From: Brevibacterium yomogidense
GTDB taxonomy: Bacteria > Actinomycetota > Actinomycetes > Actinomycetales > Brevibacteriaceae
Length of the DNA: 64,000 bases
Assembly (NCBI RefSeq): GCF_016107685.1
Contig: NZ_JABASY010000006.1
Coordinates: 62,001-126,000 of the forward strand
Direction of reading: 5' to 3'
Position numbers and translations under genes: made by a program. Shown one piece after another: positions 17,772 to 26,256 of this stretch (the stretch's first letter is position 1; each line of letters opens with the position of its first letter). Under the pieces are notes generated by a model. It was not told the origin of the DNA. It was given only the letters and a program-made list of their open reading frames with translations, and did not search any database.

Positions 17772-19730
17772 TGCGACGGGTTTCGCGTCGATGTGACGGT
17801 TCTCCCCGGCGGCGCGGTGGGGGATGCGGCCGCCTGCCAGCACCATGTCGACCTGGCGGTCGGACATGCGGTGGCGCAACTCGATCTCCGTGTCGCCCAC
17901 CCGTGCGCGGACCGTAGTGGAGTCCTTCAACGTGTCGCGCAGCCCCGTGAAGCTCACGACGTCATCCTGGGAGATCCGCTCCGCGTCCGAGGGATCCGCG
18001 AACTCGAGGGGCAGGACGCCGAAGTTCGCGAGGTTCTGCCAGTGGATGCGCGCGAACGACTTCGCGATGACCACGCGCAGACCCAAGTAGCGGGGTGCGA
18101 TGACCGCGTGCTCACGGGAGGACCCCTGACCGTAGTTCTCCCCGCCGACGATCGCGTGCCCGCCGTCCGTCTCCGCCGCTCGTGACGAGTAGGTGTCGTC
18201 GACCTGCGTGTAGACGAACTCCGCGATCTTGGGGATGTTGCTGCGGTACGGCAGGACCCGCGACCCGGCGGGCAGGATCTCGTCGGTCGACACGTTGTCG
18301 CCCACCGTCAGCAGGACCGGCACCTCCAGGTCGTCGGGCAGCGGGTCGAACTCCGGGAGGGACACGATGTTGGAGCCCTTGACCAGCTCGACCTGCTTCG
18401 CCTCGGCCTCGTCCAGCGGAGCCAGCAGCATGCGGGTGTTGACGCTGTACTTCTCCGGCAGCTTCGGTGGCGGGTAGCTCATGTCGAGGTCGCGGGGATC
18501 GGTGATCTTCCCGGTGAGTGCGGCAGCGGCAGCGGTCTCCGGGGAGCACAACCAGACGGAGTCCTCATCCGTGCCGGAACGGCCGGGGAAGTTCCGCGGC
18601 ATGGTCCGCAGACTGTTGCGGCCCACGGCGGGGGCCTGTCCCATGCCGATGCAGCCCATGCAGCCGGACTGGTGGATCCGTCCGCCTGCCCGGATGAGTT
18701 CGAACGTCCAGCCGCCCTTCGTGAGGTCCTCGAGGATCTCACGGGAGGTCGGGTTGATGTCGAGGGACACCTGGTCGCTCGTCTGCTGGTCGCGGACGAT
18801 CTCCGCGACGACCGCGAAGTCGCGCAGCCCCGGGTTCGCGGACGAGCCCACGACCACCTGGAACACCTCTTCGCCGGCGACTTCCCGCACGGGGACGACG
18901 TTGCCGGGGGAGGACGGCTTCGCGATGAGAGGTTCCAGCGTCGACAGGTCGATGTGCTCCTCGACGTCGTAGGTCGCGCCCTCGTCGGCCAGCAGCTCCG
19001 TGTAGTCGTCCGGTCGTCCCACAGCGCGGAGGTAGTCGCGCACCGCGTCGTCGGCGGGGAAGACGCTCGTCGTCGCACCCAGTTCTGCGCCCATGTTCGC
19101 GATGACGTGACGGTCCATGGCGGTGAGGTTCGCAAGCCCTTCGCCGTGGTACTCGATGATCCGCCCGACACCGCCCTTGACGCCGTGCCTGCGGAGCATC
19201 TCGAGGATGACGTCCTTCGCGGACACCCAGTCGGGCAGGTCCCCGGTGAGTTCGACACCCCAGATCTCAGGCATCCCGACGTAGAGCGGGTCACCGGCCA
19301 TGGCCATCGCGATCTCGAGACCGCCCACGCCGATCGCCAGCATGCCCAGGGCGCCGGCAGCGCACGTGTGGGAGTCGGAGCCGATCATCGTGACGCCGGG
19401 ACGTCCGAACCGCGCCTGGTGGACCGGGTGGGAGACGCCGTTGCCCGCCTTGGAGAACCACAGGCCGTAGCGCTGGGCCGCCGACTGGAGGAACAGGTGG
19501 TCCTCCGGGTTCTTCTCATCCGTCTGGAGGAGGTTGTGGTCGACGTACTGGACGGACAGCTCCGTGCGGACGCGGTCCAATCCCAGCGCTTCGAGTTCGA
19601 GCATCACCATGGTACCCGTGGCGTCCTGGGTGAGGGTCTGGTCGATCGACAGACCGATCTCGTGCCCCGGTTCCGGCGTCCCTTCGACCAGGTGCGAATG
19701 GATGAGCTTCTGAGCGACATTGTGTGCCAT
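17760..19730 (-). CDS. acn: aconitate hydratase, short (about 650-residue) form
   Basis: A 656-residue iron-sulfur hydro-lyase interconverting citrate and isocitrate. The three cluster cysteines are visible: Cys123 in GSDSHTCAAG and the pair in GCMGCIGMG near residues 356-359. The swivel-domain motif GGENYGQGSSREHA follows. At about 650 residues with a short linker it belongs to the putative Aquifex-type aconitase group rather than the 900-residue AcnA usual in actinobacteria. AAGGAGGG upstream of the ATG supports the start. It is convergent with the VWA gene, and repeats overlap its stop. Homoaconitase or a related dehydratase remains possible, but the full cysteine set and swivel motif favour aconitase. 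Confidence 0.9.
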   Translation of the reverse strand: MAHNVAQKLIHSHLVEGTPEPGHEIGLSIDQTLTQDATGTMVMLELEALGLDRVRTELSVQYVDHNLLQTDEKNPEDHLFLQSAAQRYGLWFSKAGNGVSHPVHQARFGRPGVTMIGSDSHTCAAGALGMLAIGVGGLEIAMAMAGDPLYVGMPEIWGVELTGDLPDWVSAKDVILEMLRRHGVKGGVGRIIEYHGEGLANLTAMDRHVIANMGAELGATTSVFPADDAVRDYLRAVGRPDDYTELLADEGATYDVEEHIDLSTLEPLIAKPSSPGNVVPVREVAGEEVFQVVVGSSANPGLRDFAVVAEIVRDQQTSDQVSLDINPTSREILEDLTKGGWTFELIRAGGRIHQSGCMGCIGMGQAPAVGRNSLRTMPRNFPGRSGTDEDSVWLCSPETAAAAALTGKITDPRDLDMSYPPPKLPEKYSVNTRMLLAPLDEAEAKQVELVKGSNIVSLPEFDPLPDDLEVPVLLTVGDNVSTDEILPAGSRVLPYRSNIPKIAEFVYTQVDDTYSSRAAETDGGHAIVGGENYGQGSSREHAVIAPRYLGLRVVIAKSFARIHWQNLANFGVLPLEFADPSDAERISQDDVVSFTGLRDTLKDSTTVRARVGDTEIELRHRMSDRQVDMVLAGGRIPHRAAGENRHIDAKPVAPEG

Positions 19731-19895
19731 CGTGGCCCTCCTTTTCGTCGATTCCTCCGCGGCTGCGGGATATGACGAGGTGGGGCCAGTCTAGGACCTT
19801 CCTCCGCGCCTGAACAGGGGAGGTTGCTGGTGAGAGGGTCGGCTGGGCCTGGAGCCCGCCTAGCAGAACCAGAACAGAACCCGTCTAGCAGCACC

Positions 19896-19943
19896 CGCCC
19901 AGCAGGTCCAGCACCCGCCCAGTAGACCTAGAATCCGCCCAGC
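19896..19943. repeat. 20-bp-period repeats straddling the DUF885-gene stop
   Basis: CCGCCCAG recurs at 19896, 19916 and 19936 within longer similar 20-bp units; a more degenerate copy lies near 19876. The DUF885 stop (19928-19930, minus strand) falls inside the array. Confidence 0.8.
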
Positions 19944-21667
19944 AGCGCCTTCTGCATCGTCGACAGTCCCACGGAGCCCAGCGCGAGTGCTCGTGAGTGG
20001 AAGTCGCGGAGCGAGAACTCGCGGCCTGCGGCCTCTTCCTGCGCCTTCACCGCCAGCCGCAGGTCCTGCCAGATCCGCTGGCCCACCGAGTACGACGGCG
20101 CCTGACCCGGCCAGCCCAGGTAGCGGGTGAGCTCGAATTCGAGGAAGCTGCGCTCCATCGCGACGTTGTCGGTGAGGAACTGCCAGGCCTTCTCCTTGTC
20201 CCACACGCCGCCGCCCAGCGATTCGGGGGCGCGCTTGCGGCAGTGCACGCCGATGTCCAGGCACACGCGGGCAGCGCGCAGACGCTGCGAGTCGAGCATT
20301 CCGAACCGGTCGCCCGGGTCCTTGAGGAAGCCCAGCTCGTCCATGAGCCTCTCCGCGTACAGCGCCCAGCCCTCCCCGTGGCCGGACACCCACACACCCT
20401 GCTTCCGCCACGCGTTCAGCACATCGTCCTGCATGACGGCCGCACCGAACTGCAGGTGATGGCCGGGAACGCCCTCGTGGTAGACCGTCGTCTTCTCCTG
20501 CCACGTCGAGAACGTCTCCACGCCCGCCGGCACCGACCACCACATGCGGCCGGGCCGTGAGAAGTCCGAGGTGGGAGGCGTGTAGTAGATGCCTCCCGTC
20601 CCGTCTTCGAGCACCATGCACTCGATCGTCTTCACCGGGTCGCTGATGTCGAAGTGCGTTCCGGCCATCGCCGCGGTCGCCTCGTCCGCGGTCACCTGCA
20701 TCCATTCCCGCAGGGCGTCGAGTCCGTGCAGCTGCCTGGCCGGATCCTCGTCGAGCCGCTTCATCGTCTCCGTCACGGACGCACCCGGGTACAGCGATTC
20801 CGCGATCTGGCGCTGCTCCGCATCGATCGAGGCGAGCAGCTCCAGCCCCCACTCGTACGTCTCGTCGAGGTCGACCTCCGCGCCCAAGAACATCCGTGAG
20901 TGCAGCGAGTACTCCTCCGGCCCCACGGCGTCGTCCTCGCGAGCGTCGGCCAGCAGCTGGTCCTGCAGGAATTCGGCGAACCGGCCGGCTGCAGTGCGTG
21001 CGGTCCCCGCCGCGTCCTCCAACTCCCGCCGAAGCCCGTCGGAGATCGCCTCGCCGTCGGCGACCGAGCCACCCGCAGTGGCGACGAACTTGTCGAAGTG
21101 GCCCCCGGCCTCGGCGAGGGTGCGTGCCTGTTCGAGCACCGCGGCGACCTGGGTGCGGGCGGCGACCCGACCGTCGGCGCGGGCTTCCAGCAGCGATTCG
21201 CGGTGCCCGGCGAGCGCCTGGCCGACGGCCCGCAGGCGGGAGGCGTTGGCCTCCCAGTCGTCCGCCGAGGCGGTGGGCACCAGATCGAAGAACTCCCGGA
21301 CCGTCTGCAGCGGGGAGGCGATGACGTTGAGTTCGGACAGGTCCGCTCCCAGCGTGTGCAGCTCCCGCTCGAGACCGAGCCGCTCCCGCAGCGCGTCCGC
21401 CGTCACCGCGTCGACGTCGTCGAAGGTGCCGGCGGCGCGGGAGGCGGCTTCCGCCTCGGCGAGCGAGTCGAGGGTGCGGGCACCCAGGGCGTCCCAGGCA
21501 GCGTGGCCGCCGGGGGAGAAGTCGTCGAGTTCGTCGTCGCGACCGTCCGCACCCACTTCGATCCGCAGCGAGGGGGAGAGGCCGAGCATCCCGCGGAAGT
21601 GGTCGTCGGCGACCTGGTCGACGGGGGTGGGCACGCGCGACGGTGTCGGGGCAGTCGATTCGCTCAT
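19928..21667 (-). CDS. DUF885 protein (putative metallopeptidase-like)
   Basis: A 579-residue protein of the DUF885 family. The hallmark VYHEGVPGHHLQ (about residues 392-403) looks like a zinc-peptidase site (His-Glu and His-His). A mostly helical N-terminal half precedes it, and VWDKEKAWQFL and RYLGWPGQAPSYSVG are C-terminal family segments. There is no signal peptide or membrane segment. A few DUF885 proteins are implicated in peptide cleavage, but most are uncharacterised. It lies 31 bp after the HAD-GH65 gene on the same strand and has its own leaderless -10 (TAGTCT) in that gap, so it can be expressed separately. Confidence 0.85.
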   Translation of the reverse strand: MSESTAPTPSRVPTPVDQVADDHFRGMLGLSPSLRIEVGADGRDDELDDFSPGGHAAWDALGARTLDSLAEAEAASRAAGTFDDVDAVTADALRERLGLERELHTLGADLSELNVIASPLQTVREFFDLVPTASADDWEANASRLRAVGQALAGHRESLLEARADGRVAARTQVAAVLEQARTLAEAGGHFDKFVATAGGSVADGEAISDGLRRELEDAAGTARTAAGRFAEFLQDQLLADAREDDAVGPEEYSLHSRMFLGAEVDLDETYEWGLELLASIDAEQRQIAESLYPGASVTETMKRLDEDPARQLHGLDALREWMQVTADEATAAMAGTHFDISDPVKTIECMVLEDGTGGIYYTPPTSDFSRPGRMWWSVPAGVETFSTWQEKTTVYHEGVPGHHLQFGAAVMQDDVLNAWRKQGVWVSGHGEGWALYAERLMDELGFLKDPGDRFGMLDSQRLRAARVCLDIGVHCRKRAPESLGGGVWDKEKAWQFLTDNVAMERSFLEFELTRYLGWPGQAPSYSVGQRIWQDLRLAVKAQEEAAGREFSLRDFHSRALALGSVGLSTMQKALLGGF

Positions 21668-21673
21668 GAGCTC

Positions 21674-21679
21674 AGACTA
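21674..21679 (-). promoter_or_regulatory. leaderless -10 (TAGTCT) of the DUF885 gene
   Basis: Minus-strand TAGTCT with 6 nt to the ATG at 21667, inside the 31-bp gap after the HAD-GH65 gene. Confidence 0.58.
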
Positions 21680-21698
21680 CGTGCTGGTGGTGGGCTCT

Positions 21699-24600
21699 TC
21701 ACAGGGGGAAGCGCAGCCGGGCGCCACCCTCCAGCCGGCGGTCGCTGCCGGCGACGCGGACCTGGATGCTGCGCGTCTCGTGCGAGCGGGAGACGAGGAC
21801 GAGTTCCGTGTGGCTCAGCTGAACGTCGACCACTTGCCCCTGGAAGAGGACGCGGAAGCGCACGTCTTCCAGCTGCCGGGGCAGGCGGGGGTGGAACTCG
21901 ATCCGGTCGTAGCGGATGACGACGCCCGCGAACGCGCGGACCACCACTTCGACGGTGCCGGCCATCGCACCCAGGTGGATGCCCTCCGCCGTCGACCCCC
22001 ACTGGGTGTCGTCGAGGTCGATCCGCAGCGCCTGCTGCCAGTGGTCCCACGCGTCCGGATGCCCGATCATCGCGAGCACACCCGCGTTGACGACGCGGGA
22101 CAGACTGGAGCCGTCGGTGGAGCGGGCCACGTAGTAGTCGATGGTCTGCTCGACCTGCGCGAACGTGTAGGCGTAGCCCATCCGGTGCAGCTCCCGCACG
22201 ACCCCTTCGGTGCCCAGCAGGAAGAACAGCATCGTGACGTCCGCCTGTTTGGACAGCTTGTAGCGGTTGGTCGTGTCGTCCTCGGATTCGAGGATGAGGT
22301 CCATCCGTCCGATGTTCCCGTAGCGGCGGCGATACGCCTCCCAGTCGAGTTCGGTCAGCTCGTCGTATCCGGCGAACTGGCTGATGAGCCCGTTGTCCCC
22401 GAATGGCACGAACAGGCGTGCGGCAAGGTGCTCCCATTGCGCCGGCTCCTCAGGCCGGATGCCCAGCCGGAAGACCAGCTCGTCCGCCTCGTGGCTGGAG
22501 AGGACCTCGAAGATCCGCACCGCGTGACGTGCCGCCCAGGCGACCATGACGTTCGTGTACGCGTTGTCGTCGACCCCGGTGCCGGGTGCGTCCGGGTACC
22601 CGTCGTGGAACTCGTCCGGGCCCATGACGCCCCGAATGTGGTAGCGGTCCTCGGCCGCGTCGTAATCGGCCATCGACGCGAACAGGCGGACGATCTCGAT
22701 GAGGAGCTCACCGCCCTGCTCCGCGAGCCACGTCGTCTCTGCCGTCGACCGGTAGTGCTGCCACGCGTTGAACGCGATCGCGAGTCCCACATGGAACTGG
22801 AGCCGGGAATGGTCCGGCATCCAGCGGGAGGACCGGGGGTTCCACAGTTCGATGGGGGTCTCCTCGCGCCCGTCGGACCCGGATTGCCAGGGGAACCGCG
22901 CACCGGCGAACCCGGCTTCCCGGGCGATCTGACGCGCCGCGTCGAGCCTGCGCCAGCGGTAGAGGAGGAGCGCTTCGGAGATCTCCGGCAGGCGGAGGAT
23001 CAGCAGCGGCAGGACGAACACCTCATCCCAGAACACGTGCCCGCGGTACCCCTCACCGGTGAGGCCCCGCGCGGTCGTACCCGCATCGATGAACGTCGTG
23101 TGGTGGGACATTGCCTGCATCAAGTGGAAGGTGTGGAGATCCACCATGAGCTGCGTCTGGGTGTCCCGCGAGGGCTCTGAGGCTCTTGTCGACTTCGAGG
23201 CTCCCGGCGGTTCTGTGTCGCTTGACCACGTTGTGGTTCCCGACGGTCCGTCGTCTCCCGCCGGTGCCGTGTCTCTTGGCGGTGCGATGTCTCCCGACGG
23301 TGCCGTGTCTCCCGCCGGCTCAGCATCTGCGGCCCGCACCGTCACGCGGACGCCGAAGCGGTCCCACAGCCGGGACAGTGCTGCGCGGTGTCCCGGCAGG
23401 AGGTCGGCAAACCCTCTCTCCTCGATCCAGTCGAGCTGTTGTATCGCACCGCCGCGCACGGAGCTGAGTGCCGGGTCGCGCGAATTCACCGCCGCCGTGA
23501 GGGTGTCGATGTCGACGGGGGTGCCGGGGTCCAGACCGATCGTGTGGTCGAGCAGGACCGCCTGCCTGCCGGCATGGTCATCGACGATGTGCGGCGTCGC
23601 GCGGGTTGGTTCCGTGACGGTCGTCCGCTGGGCGAATCCGATGCGCACGCGACTCTGTGTCGTCGCGACTTCGCACAGGACGGTCCCGTCGTCGAGGACA
23701 CGCGCATGCCGGGTGTCCACGTGTCGGTTGGCGAGCTGCTCGTACTCCGCCACATTGTCGTTGACGACCCGTGCGTCGATCCCCGTCCGGACGATGATCG
23801 TTGGGCTCGCCCCCGCGCTTGCCCCGGAGTCCACCCCCGCGCTTGCCCCTGAGCCCTCCTCTGAGCGTGCCCCGGAGTCCGCCCCGGCCCCGGAGCCCGC
23901 CCCCGCACTCTTCGCGGGTCCCGCGCGATCGACTCGCTCGCCTTCGATCTCCACGCGGGTGAGCAGCGCGGCGACGTGCTGCCTGTCCATCGACACGAGC
24001 CGCTTCTGACGGATCCGCAGTGCGCGTCCCTCGCCGTCGATGAGGCGGGCCGTGCGGGTGAGGACGCCGGCATCCATGTCGAGAATGCGCTCTTCCGCGT
24101 CGAGGGTGAGACCGCCGGCGGACCACCATTCCCCGTCGTCGAACCGCACGTCCAGGAGGCACCAGTGGGGCAGGTTGACCATCGATTCGTGTTCGAGGGT
24201 GCGCCCCTGCACCGTGCTGGTGAGCCGGTTGACGACGCCGGCCATATACGAGCCGGGGGAGGCGCGGGTGCCGGTGGGGGCCTCGGGCGCGGTTCCCCGG
24301 ACCGACAGGTAGCCGTTCGCCACCGTCGTGAGGGCGGCGCGCCTGCCTTCGTGGGCGTCGTCCGTCCCGATGTACCGGAGAGTGCGGGGCAGGTCGCGGC
24401 GGTCGCCCAGGTCGAGCTCGTGCACGTCGCCCACGACCACGTGGGCTCCGGCGGCGGCGAGCCGGTCGCGCTCCCCGCTGCGGTCGATGCCGACCACGTG
24501 GCCGAAGCCCCCCGCCGAGGCCGCCCGGACTCCTGAGATCGCATCCTCCAGCACCGCACACCGGTCGGGTGCGACGCCGAGGCGCCGTGCCGCTTCCAGG

Positions 24601-25349
24601 AACGTGTCCGGTTCCGGCTTCCCCGGCAGCTCGAGGCTCCGGGTCGTCTCTCCGTCGACGATGACGTCGAAGAGGTCGAGGATCCCCGCGGTGTTCAGGA
24701 GGGTTCTGCCGTTGCGGCTGGCCGTCACGAGACCTGTGGCGATTCCCCCGGCACGCAGCCGGTGCAGCAGATCGACGGTGCCGCCGAACAGGGTGAGACC
24801 GGCCGCATCGAGTTCACGGGCGAACGCGGCGTTCTTCGCAGCCGCCAATCCGGTGACAGTGGGGGTGCCGGCCGGATCGTCCTCCGAGCCCTCCGGAAGG
24901 ACGATCCCGCGCGCGGCGAGGAAGGTGCGCACCCCGTCCTCGCGGGGCCGCCCGTCCAGATACGCGCGATAGTCCGCGACGGCGTCGAACGGAGAGGTGT
25001 CGAAGAGTGAGGCGTCGGAAGGTGCTGCGTCGGAAGGAGCGGCCTCGGACGGTGCTGCCTCGGACGGTGCGGCGCCGGAAGGTGCGGCTTCGGATAGTGC
25101 TGTGTCGGAGGGCGCGGTTCGCGCGGCGGCCGAGGGGGCCTCGGCGAGACGGGCTGCTTCGGCGCCCTCGTGGCCTGCGGGAGGAACGGGGGCTTCGGCG
25201 GCGTGGTGGCGGGCTGCCTCGAGGACGGCGGGGTCGGTGAGGGCCGTGTCGAACAGTGTCTTCCAGGAGGCGGCGTGGAGGGAGGCGGTGTCGGTGACGA
25301 CACCGTCCATGTCGAAGATGACTGCATCGAACGGGGGCGTTGTGCGCAT
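21699..25349 (-). CDS. fused beta-phosphoglucomutase-like HAD + GH65 disaccharide phosphorylase
   Basis: A 1216-residue, two-enzyme protein. Residues 1-310 are a HAD phosphatase/mutase, with nucleophile motif FDMDGVVTD (Asp13, Asp15), the substrate-binding VTASRNG and PGKPEPDTFLEA. Residues 318-1216 are a glycoside hydrolase family 65 phosphorylase, with the beta-sandwich N-domain, GYRGHVFWDEVF and the probable catalytic acid Glu in MGPDEFHDGY (near 913). GH65 enzymes phosphorolyse maltose, trehalose or kojibiose to beta-glucose 1-phosphate, which beta-phosphoglucomutase converts to glucose 6-phosphate, so the fusion couples both steps. Three low-complexity inserts (about 77-117, 477-513, 673-720) are built from 15-18-bp DNA repeats. 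The exact disaccharide cannot be assigned. Confidence 0.9.
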   Translation of the reverse strand: MRTTPPFDAVIFDMDGVVTDTASLHAASWKTLFDTALTDPAVLEAARHHAAEAPVPPAGHEGAEAARLAEAPSAAARTAPSDTALSEAAPSGAAPSEAAPSEAAPSDAAPSDASLFDTSPFDAVADYRAYLDGRPREDGVRTFLAARGIVLPEGSEDDPAGTPTVTGLAAAKNAAFARELDAAGLTLFGGTVDLLHRLRAGGIATGLVTASRNGRTLLNTAGILDLFDVIVDGETTRSLELPGKPEPDTFLEAARRLGVAPDRCAVLEDAISGVRAASAGGFGHVVGIDRSGERDRLAAAGAHVVVGDVHELDLGDRRDLPRTLRYIGTDDAHEGRRAALTTVANGYLSVRGTAPEAPTGTRASPGSYMAGVVNRLTSTVQGRTLEHESMVNLPHWCLLDVRFDDGEWWSAGGLTLDAEERILDMDAGVLTRTARLIDGEGRALRIRQKRLVSMDRQHVAALLTRVEIEGERVDRAGPAKSAGAGSGAGADSGARSEEGSGASAGVDSGASAGASPTIIVRTGIDARVVNDNVAEYEQLANRHVDTRHARVLDDGTVLCEVATTQSRVRIGFAQRTTVTEPTRATPHIVDDHAGRQAVLLDHTIGLDPGTPVDIDTLTAAVNSRDPALSSVRGGAIQQLDWIEERGFADLLPGHRAALSRLWDRFGVRVTVRAADAEPAGDTAPSGDIAPPRDTAPAGDDGPSGTTTWSSDTEPPGASKSTRASEPSRDTQTQLMVDLHTFHLMQAMSHHTTFIDAGTTARGLTGEGYRGHVFWDEVFVLPLLILRLPEISEALLLYRWRRLDAARQIAREAGFAGARFPWQSGSDGREETPIELWNPRSSRWMPDHSRLQFHVGLAIAFNAWQHYRSTAETTWLAEQGGELLIEIVRLFASMADYDAAEDRYHIRGVMGPDEFHDGYPDAPGTGVDDNAYTNVMVAWAARHAVRIFEVLSSHEADELVFRLGIRPEEPAQWEHLAARLFVPFGDNGLISQFAGYDELTELDWEAYRRRYGNIGRMDLILESEDDTTNRYKLSKQADVTMLFFLLGTEGVVRELHRMGYAYTFAQVEQTIDYYVARSTDGSSLSRVVNAGVLAMIGHPDAWDHWQQALRIDLDDTQWGSTAEGIHLGAMAGTVEVVVRAFAGVVIRYDRIEFHPRLPRQLEDVRFRVLFQGQVVDVQLSHTELVLVSRSHETRSIQVRVAGSDRRLEGGARLRFPL
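23212..23323. repeat. in-frame 18-bp repeats inside the GH65 domain
   Basis: About six imperfect 18-bp units (forward strand pattern GGTGCCGTGTCTCCCGCC) encode a Pro/Ser/Gly/Asp-rich insert (APSGD-like) in the GH65 part. Confidence 0.8.
25009..25118. repeat. in-frame 15-bp repeats inside the HAD domain
   Basis: About seven 15-bp units encoding SEAAP/SDAAP pentapeptides form an insert of about 40 residues between the HAD nucleophile motif and the cap region. Confidence 0.85.
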
Positions 25350-25427
25350 GGGACCATCACATCATCCGCGGGTGACTCACGCCACGGGTCCGTGACGGAC
25401 AGGCGCGCAGCGGCGACCATAGGGGTT

Positions 25428-26087
25428 ATGCCGTCATCGTCGCTGTCACAGCCGGAGCCACAGCCACAGCCGGGGCTGCAGCCACGGTCTGAGCCTGAGC
25501 CGCAGCCGGAGCCCGCGCCACAGTCGCAGGGTTCAGCGGCCGCGCCATCACTGTCGTGGCCGGAGCATCCGCTCACGGGCGAGCGTGTGCACCTGCGGCG
25601 GGCGGACGAACGCGACATCCGCTTGGCTCAGATCCTGTCCGGGGACCCGTACATTCCCCGTATCGGATCGCTGCCGCCCAACGCGACGGACGCCCAGGCC
25701 CGTGAATGGGTCGACCACCAGCGCAGCAGCGTGGAACGGGGAGCCGGGTTCTCTTTCACCATCGTCGACACGGGGTCGGACACACCTGTCGGCAACTGCG
25801 GAGTGTGGTTGCGGGAGCTGTCGAACGGTCGTGCCAGCGCCGGCTACGCCGTCGCGCCGCCGTACCGCGGGCGGGGGCTGGCCGCGGATGCCCTGTCTGT
25901 CCTCACCGGATTCGCAGCTGAGCTTCCCGGCCTGCACCGGATCGAACTCTGCATCGAACCGTGGAACAGCGCGTCGGCGCGAACAGCCGAGGCTGCCGGC
26001 TATGTGAGGGAGGGCCTCATGCGCAGCCACCAGTGGATTGGCGGTCAGCGGCGGGACATGCTCCTCTACGCGCGTGTGGTCCGCTGA
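25428..26087 (+). CDS. GNAT acetyltransferase (RimJ/RimL type)
   Basis: A 219-residue protein. Residues 4-35 are a Pro/Gln/Glu-rich repeat (QPEPQPQPG-like). The rest is a GNAT domain: LTGERVHLRRADERDI, acetyl-CoA-binding YAVAPPYRGRGLAADAL with RGRGLA, and HRIELCIEPWNSASARTAEA, which closely resembles RimJ/RimL-like protein N-terminal acetyltransferases. The true substrate could equally be an amino acid, antibiotic or small molecule. The ATG is followed by a low-complexity region, so the exact start is uncertain. The last seven codons, including the stop, are duplicated directly downstream. It is divergent from the HAD-GH65 gene. Confidence 0.85.
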   Translation: MPSSSLSQPEPQPQPGLQPRSEPEPQPEPAPQSQGSAAAPSLSWPEHPLTGERVHLRRADERDIRLAQILSGDPYIPRIGSLPPNATDAQAREWVDHQRSSVERGAGFSFTIVDTGSDTPVGNCGVWLRELSNGRASAGYAVAPPYRGRGLAADALSVLTGFAAELPGLHRIELCIEPWNSASARTAEAAGYVREGLMRSHQWIGGQRRDMLLYARVVR

Positions 26088-26108
26088 TACGCGCGTGTGG
26101 TCCGATGA
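26067..26108. repeat. 21-bp duplication of the end of the GNAT gene, including its stop
   Basis: Positions 26067-26087 (last six codons plus TGA) recur at 26088-26108 with one substitution. It is the cleanest of the stop-codon duplications. Confidence 0.95.
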
Positions 26109-26256
26109 CGTGGGATAGCATCACTCCAACAGCACTGATCGTCCGTTCAGTAATGTTCTGGGTCGGTGCCGCGCCCGTCACGTGACGCTCGGTCGGCACC
26201 CGACGCCCCGCCCGGCGTCCGATCCTCACGCGTTCATCCGATTCCCAAGGAGGAGC

